From Arachidicoccus ginsenosidivorans (GTDB lineage: Bacteria > Bacteroidota > Bacteroidia > Chitinophagales > Chitinophagaceae), in NCBI RefSeq assembly GCF_007971385.1, contig NZ_CP042434.1:2170001-2234000 (forward strand): a DNA stretch of 64,000 nt. Reading direction: 5' to 3'. The notes below the pieces were generated by a model. It did not search any database, was not told the DNA's origin, and worked only from the letters and a program-made list of their open reading frames with translations. Shown piece by piece: positions 38,880 through 47,114 of the stretch (positions are counted from its first letter, which is position 1; each line of letters starts with the position of its first letter). The position numbers were made by a program, and so were the translations under genes.

Positions 38880-38928
38880 AAATAGTAAAGGGTAAGTCGT
38901 CAAGGCTTCCCCTTTTGCTATTTAGGCA
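38880..38928 (+). terminator. Probable terminator of gapA
   Basis: AAATAGTAAAGGGTAAG pairs imperfectly with CTTCCCCTTTTGCTATTT across a short loop, 27 bp past the gapA stop. Confidence 0.6.
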
Positions 38929-38981
38929 ATTAATGAAGTCAGATCAACACAATCAATTAATAACAACTAAAAGAACGTCTC

Positions 38982-39308
38982 ATGAATTGGTTAATACTTA
39001 TAATAGCAGGTTTATTTGAAGTGGGATTTGCCACTTGTCTGGAAAAAGGCAACCAATCCAGCGGATCCAGTGCGGTAATGTGGTATAGTGGTTTCGTTAT
39101 AAGTCTAACAATCAGTATGTTGCTATTAATCAAAGCAACGCAGACCCTGCCTATCGGCACTTCATATGCCGTTTGGACGGGTATTGGCGCAGTCGGCACT
39201 GTTTTGGTAGGTATTCTTTGGTTTAAAGAACCGACAAACTTTTGGCGGCTGTTTTTCATTTTTACACTGATAGGATCGGTTGTAGGATTGAAAGCAGTGT
39301 CTCATTAA
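38982..39308 (+). CDS. Small multidrug resistance family exporter (SugE/Gdx-like)
   Basis: A 108-residue, four-helix SMR protein that works as an antiparallel dimer. The essential Glu13 lies in AGLFEVGFATCLEK, and SYAVWTGIGAVGTVLVGILWFKEP (as AVWTGIGAVGT) is the SMR signature. The Gly-Leu-Phe-Glu-Val start and ATCLEKG are closer to SugE/Gdx guanidinium exporters than to EmrE drug exporters. No guanidine riboswitch was recognised in the 129 bp upstream, so substrate remains open. It precedes a secreted-protein gene by 8 bp and may share a transcript with it. Confidence 0.9.
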   Translation: MNWLILIIAGLFEVGFATCLEKGNQSSGSSAVMWYSGFVISLTISMLLLIKATQTLPIGTSYAVWTGIGAVGTVLVGILWFKEPTNFWRLFFIFTLIGSVVGLKAVSH

Positions 39309-39316
39309 TTAATTTT

Positions 39317-40030
39317 ATGACAAGGATTCAAAATAGAATTACGCTTATTTTTTACGTAGGAATTTGCCTAGCACTCAGTCTTATACTTTGTCCTAAAGCT
39401 GTCTTTTCCCAGGCAAACAAAAACGGACAATATAATAATAAGCAAGTCATTCTATCCATTTCCTTTGATGAGCTGCCCAATACCATTCAGATAATGGGCA
39501 AAGACCTGAGCTATTCAAAATTCAGCAAAACACTTAAAATAGATGCTCGAGGCATAACACAGTACCAAGGCAATAATGTTAGTTTTACCTTTAGCCTGAC
39601 CTTACCAAATTATGACTTTAACACTGGTCAAACAAAAACTTATACCAATGAGTCCAATCACTTTTTTGATGCCTCCCAAGATGCAGCCTTAATGCTTACC
39701 ATAGGAACTGTGCGCTTTGGTACTTTATACAGATCAAAGGAAAAAGAAAATATCTTATCCAAAGTGGCTACCACAAATTACCAAATTCGTACTTCGAACA
39801 CGAAAGAAAAGGATGGTAATTATTACATATTAATAAGAATTAACTCTGGTTCGTTTTTACAGGAAAGTTCTGAAACAAAAGGTAGCGCAGCGGAAGCCAA
39901 ATTGCATATTGCAAAAGATCCTTCGAGCCATATAAAAATAATCAATCCCCAACCATCGCTCCCAAAAGTAGAATCATTTAAATACCAAAGTTCCAGCGAA
40001 GTCTTTAAGGCAAAAGGGCCGTTAAAATAA
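39317..40030 (+). CDS. Exported protein of unknown function
   Basis: A 237-residue protein with a signal peptide ending AVFSQ. I chose ATG 39317 because the signal peptide begins there; the longer frame overlaps the SMR gene. The mature part is beta-rich (VILSISFDELPNTIQIMG, NNVSFTFSLTLPNYDFN) with a low-complexity Ser/Lys-rich tail. No domain recognised. Its start lies 8 bp past the SMR stop, so the two may be co-transcribed, but no functional link is evident. Confidence 0.75.
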   Translation: MTRIQNRITLIFYVGICLALSLILCPKAVFSQANKNGQYNNKQVILSISFDELPNTIQIMGKDLSYSKFSKTLKIDARGITQYQGNNVSFTFSLTLPNYDFNTGQTKTYTNESNHFFDASQDAALMLTIGTVRFGTLYRSKEKENILSKVATTNYQIRTSNTKEKDGNYYILIRINSGSFLQESSETKGSAAEAKLHIAKDPSSHIKIINPQPSLPKVESFKYQSSSEVFKAKGPLK

Positions 40031-40062
40031 AGGGTAATTGATTTTTAAATTTAAGAGATCTG

Positions 40063-40096
40063 ACGCCTATGGTCTAATCAGCCTGTAGGCGTTTTT
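40063..40096. terminator. Hairpin between convergent genes
   Basis: ACGCCTA and TAGGCGT form a 7-bp stem followed by TTTTT on the plus strand. It overlaps the last codons of the lipid kinase gene, so it would mainly stop the plus-strand transcript. Confidence 0.6.
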
Positions 40097-41023
40097 AATA
40101 ATTTCTACATTAATTTGCGGAGCAAAATCAATAGGCTCTCCATCTATATGCATCGGGGCATTGAGCAAATTTTTTATTTTGATTTCTGGCGTTTGAAAAT
40201 AGAGAATATTTTTATTGGTCACTTCTTCTACCAGGTGCTGCAGTTTATTATTACCTCGGATTTGTTGCAATACGGCAAAAGGAAGCTTTGCCTTATTCAT
40301 TTTTTGTACTACAACAATATCCAGTAACCCGTCATTTAATTTAGCCTCAGGTGCGATGGTAACATTATTGCCGAATTGATTTGCATTGGCCACACTAATA
40401 AAAAATGCATCAGAGAAAAAGGAAAAGTTATCCACCTCAATCTCAAATTGGTAAGGTTGAGCCTTAAAATAATTTATAATGCTTTGCTGTGTATAGGTTA
40501 ATAATCCTCTGGTGGTCTTGGCAGCAAAGTCATGTGCTACTTTTGCATCAAATCCAACACCACTCAGCATACAGGCAAAATGACCATTTACACTAAAGGC
40601 ATCTACATATTTTGCTCCCCCATTCAATATTAATTCAAAAGCAAGTTTGGGTTTAGAAGGAATTCCTGCTGCTCTGGCAAGACCATTACCGCTTCCATAA
40701 GGTATAATCCCAAAGTTAACGGGTTCATTATACAAAGCACCTACAACGTGGTTTACCGTTCCGTCACCCCCTATAATAACAATATCCGTAATTTCTTCCT
40801 TTTGTATTTTATCAATCAAAAAATCATAATTACCTCTTTTATTGGTCGGCATGATTTCACAATGAAGGCCCTTCTCATTGCTGATCTTCTCAATTAATGA
40901 GACCAAGGTTTCCTTTTTAGCCGTACCGGAAACCGGATTAACCAGGTAAATAATTTTGCGTTCTGTTCTTTGAATGGCCACGCGTTGTACATTTGGCTGT
41001 TGTATCGTTTCTGTAAGCTCCAT
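40067..41023 (-). CDS. Diacylglycerol kinase-like lipid kinase (YegS/BmrU family)
   Basis: A 318-residue enzyme of the DAGK catalytic family that phosphorylates diacylglycerol or related lipids at the membrane. Signature motifs are IYLVNPVSGTAKKE, the ATP-binding VIIGGDGTVNHVVGAL, IPYGSGNGLARAAG, and SGVGFDAKVAHDF, with the C-terminal MHIDGEPIDF. There is no transmembrane segment, consistent with a peripheral enzyme. TACCTTTG on the minus strand at 41053-41060 fits the -7 element. It is divergent from the chromate transporter. Confidence 0.93.
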   Translation of the reverse strand: MELTETIQQPNVQRVAIQRTERKIIYLVNPVSGTAKKETLVSLIEKISNEKGLHCEIMPTNKRGNYDFLIDKIQKEEITDIVIIGGDGTVNHVVGALYNEPVNFGIIPYGSGNGLARAAGIPSKPKLAFELILNGGAKYVDAFSVNGHFACMLSGVGFDAKVAHDFAAKTTRGLLTYTQQSIINYFKAQPYQFEIEVDNFSFFSDAFFISVANANQFGNNVTIAPEAKLNDGLLDIVVVQKMNKAKLPFAVLQQIRGNNKLQHLVEEVTNKNILYFQTPEIKIKNLLNAPMHIDGEPIDFAPQINVEIIKNAYRLIRP

Positions 41024-41182
41024 ATTGAAACTAATTTGCGTTCGTTAGATAACAAAGGTATCTCTAAAAACTATTAAAATCTGTTAATAAATACAGCAAA
41101 TTTCTTCAATACAATTCTCTTTTACAAAGACAAAAAATTATTTATCTTTAAGGCTCACAAAGACAAAGCATCACACAATATT

Positions 41183-42439
41183 TTGAAATTAATCAGGCAT
41201 TTAAGCTTTCTAAAGGCCGTTTTATGGTATACCTTAACTGCATTTGGAGGGGCACAGGGTCATTTTGCCATGATGCTCAAGACATTTGTTCAGCAACGTA
41301 AGGATGTTACAGAAACCGAATTGCTTGAATACAACGCCTTTTGTCAAATGTTACCTGGGGCTTCCTCTTCTCAAACCATTACCCTAATTGGTTATAAAAG
41401 AGGTGGGCTATTACTGGCCATTTTAGCGCTAATAACCTGGATATTACCCGCTAGTATTATAATGGGCAGCCTTTCCTTTCTTTTGGATTATCTGGACAAA
41501 AGTGCCATTAATACCAAGGAATTATTCAAATATATTAAACCTATGGCAGTTGGGTTTATTGCCTTTTCTGCAGTAAAATTCTTCAAAATTTCCATTAAAA
41601 ACCAGATTACCAGGGTGATTTTGGTTGTTGGGACTTTACTTACTTTTGCGTTTTTTAAGACTCCATGGATATTCCCTGCAGTCATAGTGGCCGCTGGCAT
41701 TGCCACCAATTTCAGTCATAAGCGTATCCCCCAATGTGAAACAACCACCAGTAAAATCCGTTGGGGTAATATACTTATCTTTTTCGCCATCTTTATACTC
41801 GCCGGTTTTCTATCTGAATCGGCCCGTAAACACAATTGGGAGAATAGGGGAAAGTTTAACCTCTTTGAAAACTGTTATCGTTTTGGCTCCTTAACCTTTG
41901 GTGGTGGGGATGTTTTGGCACCACTCATGTATGAACAGTATGTTGTACGTCCGAATACAAAAGAAGTGAAAGCAAAAAATATGGGCGTACTAAAAATGGA
42001 TAATGATGCTTTTTTAACTGGTTATGGTATGCTTAAAGCCATACCCGGACCAACTTTTACCATCAGTTCATTTGTAGGAGGGATGGTACTTAAAGATAAA
42101 GGTGCGGGTGCACAGTTTTGGGGTTGTGTCATCGCAACAATTGCTATCTTTCTACCTTCAACATTATTGATTCTTTTTTTCTTTCCAGTATGGAATAATT
42201 TAAAAAAATATGCCATTATTTATCGTTCCCTGGAAGGTATCAATGCTGCAGTTGTTGCCATTATAGTAGCCTCTTCACTATATTTAATGAAAGATATTTC
42301 TGTAAATGTGATTGATGGAAACATAGAACATATTATTAATATAACTACCATTGCAGGGACCTTCTTCCTACTGAAATATACCAAAATCCATGCACCTTAT
42401 ATCGTATTAATCTGTCTGCTATTAGGAATTATATTTTAA
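41183..42439 (+). CDS. chrA: Chromate transporter, full-length ChrA type
   Basis: A 418-residue membrane protein with two homologous Chromate_transp halves, thought to export chromate. The first half has [13 protein letters not shown] and [20 protein letters not shown]; the second has [22 protein letters not shown] and [18 protein letters not shown]. Around ten membrane segments are present. The frame begins with TTG at 41183; no better ATG occurs before the first conserved helix, so TTG is the likely start. There is no sulfate or chromate operon beside it. Confidence 0.92.
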   Translation: MKLIRHLSFLKAVLWYTLTAFGGAQGHFAMMLKTFVQQRKDVTETELLEYNAFCQMLPGASSSQTITLIGYKRGGLLLAILALITWILPASIIMGSLSFLLDYLDKSAINTKELFKYIKPMAVGFIAFSAVKFFKISIKNQITRVILVVGTLLTFAFFKTPWIFPAVIVAAGIATNFSHKRIPQCETTTSKIRWGNILIFFAIFILAGFLSESARKHNWENRGKFNLFENCYRFGSLTFGGGDVLAPLMYEQYVVRPNTKEVKAKNMGVLKMDNDAFLTGYGMLKAIPGPTFTISSFVGGMVLKDKGAGAQFWGCVIATIAIFLPSTLLILFFFPVWNNLKKYAIIYRSLEGINAAVVAIIVASSLYLMKDISVNVIDGNIEHIINITTIAGTFFLLKYTKIHAPYIVLICLLLGIIF

Positions 42440-42463
42440 TATTATTATAATTTAAATATATAA

Positions 42464-43042
42464 TTACATTAATTTATAATAATTATTCATCTGAATATAA
42501 TCAAAAACTTTATCAGGTACAAGAAAGCGAATTGATTTATCCTGGTGAATATTATTGCGAATAAAGGATGCAGAAATATCAAGCATCGGCGCCTGCAGGA
42601 TGCTGGCATTAATCCCTGGTTCTATATCTTTCACTGGAAAACCCGGTCTCAAATAAATCAAAAAAGAATAATCTCGAATAAGCTGTTCATAATTACGCCA
42701 TTTGGGTAGGTTATTAAAACTATCAGAACCCAGAATGACTGTAAAATCATCAGTAGGATACTTCTCTGTAAGATAGGTGAGCGTGGTAATTGTGTAAGAA
42801 GGTTTTGGTAATCTGAATTCAACATCTACTGCTTTAAGCCGACTACTGTTTTCAATAGCCAAATTAACCAAATGTAACCGGTCATATTCCCCTAAAAGGG
42901 ATGCAGAAGGTTTTAAAGGATTTTGAGGAGATATAACCAACCAGACACGATCTACATCAGCATAATTAAGCACGTGCTCCGCAATAATTAGATGGCCTGT
43001 ATGAATGGGATTAAACGATCCAAAGTATAAACCAATTTTCAT
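42464..43042 (-). CDS. nadD: Nicotinate-nucleotide adenylyltransferase
   Basis: A 192-residue nucleotidyltransferase for NAD synthesis. GLYFGSFNPIHTGHLIIAEHVLN carries the H/TxGH site, and the C-terminal SASFIRNNI corresponds to the ISSTxIR motif. FTVILGSDSFNNLPKWRNYE and the length are typical. In many genomes this gene sits near ybeY, as here. It lies just outside the parS cluster. Confidence 0.97.
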   Translation of the reverse strand: MKIGLYFGSFNPIHTGHLIIAEHVLNYADVDRVWLVISPQNPLKPSASLLGEYDRLHLVNLAIENSSRLKAVDVEFRLPKPSYTITTLTYLTEKYPTDDFTVILGSDSFNNLPKWRNYEQLIRDYSFLIYLRPGFPVKDIEPGINASILQAPMLDISASFIRNNIHQDKSIRFLVPDKVFDYIQMNNYYKLM

Positions 43043-43092
43043 GTGCTTAGAAACAATTAATTCAATAATAATTTTACAGAATAAAATATAGA

Positions 43093-43320
43093 TTAAGCAA
43101 TTTCCTCTACCAATATATTTTCTGCTTCATTAATCCTCAAGCTTAAGTTATAGCCTACAACCGATATAGAAATAGGATCTCCTAATGGCGCAATTTGTTC
43201 AACAGTAATAATTTCACCAGGTATACAGCCCATTTCCATCAGTTTAATAAAGATTTCATTACTAGAAAATTCCTTTATAATTACTGCCTTTCCCACACGA
43301 ATTTCAGACAACTTCTTCAT
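43093..43320 (-). CDS. feoA: FeoA-domain protein
   Basis: A 75-residue SH3-like FeoA protein that in other bacteria supports the FeoB ferrous-iron transporter. The motif FIKLMEMGCIPGEIITVEQIAP and the terminal SLRINEAENILVEEI are characteristic. No feoB gene is next to it: nadD lies downstream on the same strand and ybeY upstream in the opposite direction, so it is an orphan feoA here. Confidence 0.9.
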   Translation of the reverse strand: MKKLSEIRVGKAVIIKEFSSNEIFIKLMEMGCIPGEIITVEQIAPLGDPISISVVGYNLSLRINEAENILVEEIA

Positions 43321-43415
43321 ATTTAGAAAATTATGAGGACAAAATTAACTGTTTTACCCCAATAGGCGGGCTATTTGATAATTATTTACGAATTTTGACA
43401 ATTAAACAACAATCC

Positions 43416-43868
43416 ATGCAAATAGTCACCTTCAATTATCTGGACAGCGCTTTACCCTTAAAAAATAAAACAATGGTAAAAGCCTTTATACCTACCATAT
43501 TTAAAAAAGAAAAAAAAGGACTGAATTATATCAATTATATCTTTTGTAGCGATGAATCACTATTGGAGCTTAATAAGCAACAATTGAATCATGATTACTA
43601 CACTGATATACTTACTTTTGAATTAAGTTCCACAGATAAAACAGAAGCGGAGATATATATTAGCGTAGATAGGATAAAGGACAATGCCAAAGTATTAAAA
43701 CAGCCATTAGAAAAGGAAATTTTAAGGGTATTGTTCCATGGAGCGCTTCATCTATGCGGATATAAAGATAAAACTAAAAAAGAAGAGGATATTATGAGAG
43801 AGAAGGAGGAATATTATATTAATAACTATTACAAACGCTTTGTTCCACGTGAAACATTAAATAAATAA
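43416..43868 (+). CDS. ybeY: Endoribonuclease YbeY
   Basis: A roughly 150-residue rRNA maturation and quality-control endoribonuclease. I prefer ATG 43416 (MQIVTFNYLD) to the in-frame TTG at 43395. The metal motif reads FHGALHLCGYKDKT: the first two His of HGxLHLxGYxH are kept, while the third His is replaced, a variant I believe is usual in Bacteroidota. NHDYYTDILTFELS matches the conserved central strand. The last codons (FVPRETLNK) overlap the first parS site at 43841-43856. Confidence 0.95.
   Translation: MQIVTFNYLDSALPLKNKTMVKAFIPTIFKKEKKGLNYINYIFCSDESLLELNKQQLNHDYYTDILTFELSSTDKTEAEIYISVDRIKDNAKVLKQPLEKEILRVLFHGALHLCGYKDKTKKEEDIMREKEEYYINNYYKRFVPRETLNK
43841..43856. promoter_or_regulatory. 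parS: parS-type site 1, inside the end of ybeY
   Basis: TGTTCCACGTGAAACA is an exact match to the centromere consensus TGTTnCACGTGAAACA bound by ParB. It encodes the FVPRET end of YbeY, so the site and the protein share the bases. Confidence 0.85.
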
Positions 43869-43891
43869 TCCTAAATCTAATTAAACTTCTA

Positions 43892-43939
43892 CTATAAAGT
43901 AATAAAAGGTTCCACGTGGAACCTTTTATTACTTTATAG
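43892..43939. promoter_or_regulatory. parS: parS-type site 2 in a perfect 48-bp palindrome
   Basis: GTTCCACGTGGAAC (43909-43922) is the centre of a palindrome whose two 24-base halves are exact reverse complements with no spacer, from CTATAAAG to CTTTATAG. It begins 24 bp past the ybeY stop. It could act as a hairpin terminator for ybeY as well as a ParB site. Confidence 0.85.
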
Positions 43940-44000
43940 ATATTAAAAACGGACTTTTAATTAATCTAGACGCTAAATCTAATTTTAGTCTTATTAAATA

Positions 44001-44014
44001 GTTCCACGTGGAAC
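44001..44014. promoter_or_regulatory. parS: parS-type site 3
   Basis: GTTCCACGTGGAAC, a perfect 14-bp palindrome, in the AT-rich spacer between ybeY and mnmG. Confidence 0.85.
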
Positions 44015-44260
44015 AAATACCATCTATTACTAAATAGTCTAAAATTACTATAGTAAAATATTAAAGTAATTAGAGTTTTATAAAACAAATACAAGCTACC
44101 ACTAAAACCAAAATAATAATTCTACAACTAAATAGAAACAATAATACCATCTCTACTATAGCTAATAATTTAAAATCGATCCTCTTCGCTACATTATAAA
44201 ATAACCAAGCCACAGCAACATTAATTATAAACATAACCAACTAAGCAAAAAATGCATACC

Positions 44261-44274
44261 GTTCCACGTGGAAC
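44261..44274. promoter_or_regulatory. parS: parS-type site 4 near the mnmG promoter
   Basis: GTTCCACGTGGAAC again, 49 bp before the mnmG start and 22 bp before its -7 element. A bound ParB dimer would cover the -33 region. Confidence 0.85.
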
Positions 44275-44296
44275 ACACATTTATTAATTAATAAAC

Positions 44297-44304
44297 TACC
44301 TTTG
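44297..44304 (+). promoter_or_regulatory. -7 promoter element of mnmG
   Basis: TACCTTTG fits the Bacteroidota TAnnTTTG element, 19 bp before the ATG. No good TTTG is found at the -33 position, which is close to parS site 4. Confidence 0.6.
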
Positions 44305-44323
44305 CACCCTATAAATTAAAATT

Positions 44324-46195
44324 ATGTTTCACGATTACGATATAATAGTAGCAGGAGCAGGCCATGCAGGAAGTGAGGCAGCTGCTGCAGCCGCTAACTT
44401 AGGTAATAAGGTCTTGCTAATTACCATGAACATGAATACTATTGCTCAAATGAGCTGCAATCCAGCAATGGGGGGCATAGCAAAAGGACAAATAGTACGT
44501 GAAATAGATGCCATGGGCGGTTATAGTGGTATTGTATCTGATAAAAGCATGCTACAATTCCGCATGCTTAATAAAAGTAAAGGGCCTGCAATGTGGAGTC
44601 CTCGTACACAAAATGACCGCATGTTATTCGCATTAACCTGGAGAGAGATGCTAGAGCACACAGAAAATCTTGATTTTTACCAGGATATGGTTCAAGGTAT
44701 TCTCGTAAAAGATGATCAAGTAATAGGCGTCAAAACAAATTTAGGCCATGAAATCAAAGCTAAAGCGGTAATATTAACCAGCGGTACTTTTCTTAATGGC
44801 ATTATCCATATTGGAGAAAAACAATTTGGTGGGGGAAGAGTAGCTGAAAAAAGCGCTACTGGAATTACTGAACAACTTGTAAGCTTGGGATTTCAAAGTA
44901 GCAGACTTAAAACTGGCACACCTCCAAGAGTAGACGCCAGAAGTTTAGATTACACAAAAATGGAAATTCAGCATGGTGATAATGAAGTAACCGGATTTTC
45001 CTATTTAGATTCAGTACAGAAACTTGATCCCTCCAAACAATTACCATGTCATATTACCTATACCAACACAGAAGTTCATGAGTTACTAAAAACAGGTTTT
45101 GATCGTAGTCCAATGTATACTGGTAGGATAGAAGGCACAGGACCCCGTTATTGTCCAAGCATAGAGGATAAAATAAATAGATTTGCAGATAAAAACAGGC
45201 ATCAATTATTTGTAGAACCCGAAGGTTTTAAAACAGTAGAGATTTATGTCAATGGGTTTTCTACATCCCTTCCTGAAGACGTACAGTATAAAGCCTTGAC
45301 CAGAGTACCAGGTTTTGAAAAAGTAAAAATGTTCAGACCAGGTTATGCAATTGAATATGATTATTTTCCACCAACGCAATTAAAAGCAAACCTCGAAACA
45401 AAAAAAATAAAAAATCTATTCTTCGCTGGACAGATTAACGGTACTACAGGATACGAGGAAGCTGCTTGCCAAGGATTAATGGCAGGTATCAATGCACATT
45501 TAAACGTCAAAGAACAAGCGCCATTAATACTTAAAAGGAATGAAGCCTATATAGGTGTGCTTATCGATGATTTAATTAATAAGGGAACAGATGAGCCATA
45601 TCGCATGTTTACCAGCCGGGCTGAATACAGAACACTACTTAGACAAGACAATGCAGATTTTAGATTAACTGAATTAAGTTATCACTTGGGATTAGCTAGT
45701 GAAGAACGTTATGAAACAGTTCAAAGAAAAAAAGAAGCAGTGGCAACGATGATTCAACAATTAAAACAAGCATCCATCAGTCCAGAGCAAATTAATCCTT
45801 ATCTAGAAAAAATAGGATCAACCCCTATCTCAGAAAAACAAAAACTAGCTAAAATTATCTTGCGTCCTTCTGTTTCTTTAGAACAAATGGCTTCTGAAGT
45901 TCCGGCTTTAAAGGATATTATAAATATAACAAATAAACATAATATACAACAATCTGAAATACAAATAAAATACCAAAGATATATAGAAAAAGAGCAAGAA
46001 ATCGTGGATAAAATCAATCAAATGGAATCCCTTGTCATTCCTGACAGCTTTGATTATAATAAAATCACCGCATTAGGCACAGAAGCTATCCAAAAATTCA
46101 ATAAAATCCGCCCAAGGACCATTGGGCAGGCAGGTAGAATAAGTGGCGTAAATCCGGCTGATATTCAAATTTTGATGGTTCACATGGGCAGGTAA
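44324..46195 (+). CDS. mnmG: tRNA uridine-5-carboxymethylaminomethyl modification enzyme MnmG
   Basis: A 623-residue FAD protein that, with MnmE, modifies U34 of certain tRNAs. The FAD motif VAGAGHAGSEAAAAAANLG is at the N-terminus, and CNPAMGGIAKGQIVREIDAMGG, TGTPPRVDARS and GQINGTTGYEEAACQGL follow; the helical C-terminus contains EYRTLLRQDNADFRLT. Length is standard. In many bacteria mnmG (gidA) lies beside oriC and the par locus, which fits the parS sites upstream and the DnaA-box region 2-4 kb downstream. mnmE is not adjacent. Confidence 0.98.
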   Translation: MFHDYDIIVAGAGHAGSEAAAAAANLGNKVLLITMNMNTIAQMSCNPAMGGIAKGQIVREIDAMGGYSGIVSDKSMLQFRMLNKSKGPAMWSPRTQNDRMLFALTWREMLEHTENLDFYQDMVQGILVKDDQVIGVKTNLGHEIKAKAVILTSGTFLNGIIHIGEKQFGGGRVAEKSATGITEQLVSLGFQSSRLKTGTPPRVDARSLDYTKMEIQHGDNEVTGFSYLDSVQKLDPSKQLPCHITYTNTEVHELLKTGFDRSPMYTGRIEGTGPRYCPSIEDKINRFADKNRHQLFVEPEGFKTVEIYVNGFSTSLPEDVQYKALTRVPGFEKVKMFRPGYAIEYDYFPPTQLKANLETKKIKNLFFAGQINGTTGYEEAACQGLMAGINAHLNVKEQAPLILKRNEAYIGVLIDDLINKGTDEPYRMFTSRAEYRTLLRQDNADFRLTELSYHLGLASEERYETVQRKKEAVATMIQQLKQASISPEQINPYLEKIGSTPISEKQKLAKIILRPSVSLEQMASEVPALKDIINITNKHNIQQSEIQIKYQRYIEKEQEIVDKINQMESLVIPDSFDYNKITALGTEAIQKFNKIRPRTIGQAGRISGVNPADIQILMVHMGR

Positions 46196-46267
46196 AGATT
46201 TTACCATTAAATTAATTAAAGCTCCCAAAAAGATCAGTAATATTACCCTGATTAAAAACAACCGCAA

Positions 46268-47080
46268 TTGAAAGCATTCGGCATTTTATTAGGCGTTTTA
46301 CTGGGCATAATTATTCCCGTTACCGGTCTTCTAGCACAAAAGATTGTAACGGGTCATGTATTTCAGGATAAATATGGGACGCCACTGGATTCAGTCGTTG
46401 TTTACACTCAGTCCGGATTTCAAGGAAAAACAGATTCCTCAGGGGCTTACCTGATTAGAATCTTACCAAAGGATTCTATATGGTTTCAATTCAGAGATAA
46501 GCTTACCCATAAATATCCGACGAATACCATTAAAAATCCACATAATTTTGAAGTACAAATTTATTTACCAAAAAATTATGTGCAGACGCCAAAAGGATAT
46601 CTGCCAACTGTAACCGTCCATTCCAGAAATTACTATGAAGATTCTCTTAATTTTAGGCAAGACTATGCCAGGACCTTCAATTATCAAAAACCCGGTAAAG
46701 CACTAGGGGAAAGTTTTGGCTTAGGAGATAACGGTGGCGTTGCCGTCGATTTTGATCAAATCATCAATCTATTCAGATTCGGTTACAATAAAAGACAACA
46801 GGTATACCAAAAGTTCGCCTTGGATATAGAACAGGAAAAATACATCAATCACCGCTTTACAAAAAAATTGGTAGAACAGATAACAGGCTTATATGATGAA
46901 GCCAGAGATGAATATATGCAAGCCTGCAAACCAACGTATGAACAACTCATAAAAATGAATGACGCACAGTTATCCATCTACATCAAAAAATCCTGCCAGG
47001 CTTACTTTCATAAAAAGTCAAATGATAAATACGAAAAGAATATCTTCCTGTCCCCCTATGAACAACGAGATCAACATTAA
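46268..47080 (+). CDS. Exported protein with carboxypeptidase-regulatory-like N-terminal domain
   Basis: A 270-residue exported protein. Translation seems to start at TTG 46268, directly before a signal peptide ending GLLAQ; no ATG fits. The N-terminal 90 residues resemble the CarboxypepD_reg-like fold (IVTGHVFQDKYGTPLDSVVVYTQSG, DSSGAYLIRI). The rest is helical and charged (NLFRFGYNKRQQVYQKF) without recognised family. Similar proteins are common and unannotated in Bacteroidota. It lies between mnmG and nadA, which converges with it. Confidence 0.8.
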   Translation: MKAFGILLGVLLGIIIPVTGLLAQKIVTGHVFQDKYGTPLDSVVVYTQSGFQGKTDSSGAYLIRILPKDSIWFQFRDKLTHKYPTNTIKNPHNFEVQIYLPKNYVQTPKGYLPTVTVHSRNYYEDSLNFRQDYARTFNYQKPGKALGESFGLGDNGGVAVDFDQIINLFRFGYNKRQQVYQKFALDIEQEKYINHRFTKKLVEQITGLYDEARDEYMQACKPTYEQLIKMNDAQLSIYIKKSCQAYFHKKSNDKYEKNIFLSPYEQRDQH

Positions 47081-47114
47081 GCAAAAAAATGATACTGTAA
47101 CAAAATAAATTATT

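Noticed and set aside
38853-38981. Guanidine riboswitch before the SugE/Gdx-like gene
   Set aside because: I looked for ykkC-type or hairpin-pair guanidine motifs and saw only the gapA terminator and AT-rich spacer.
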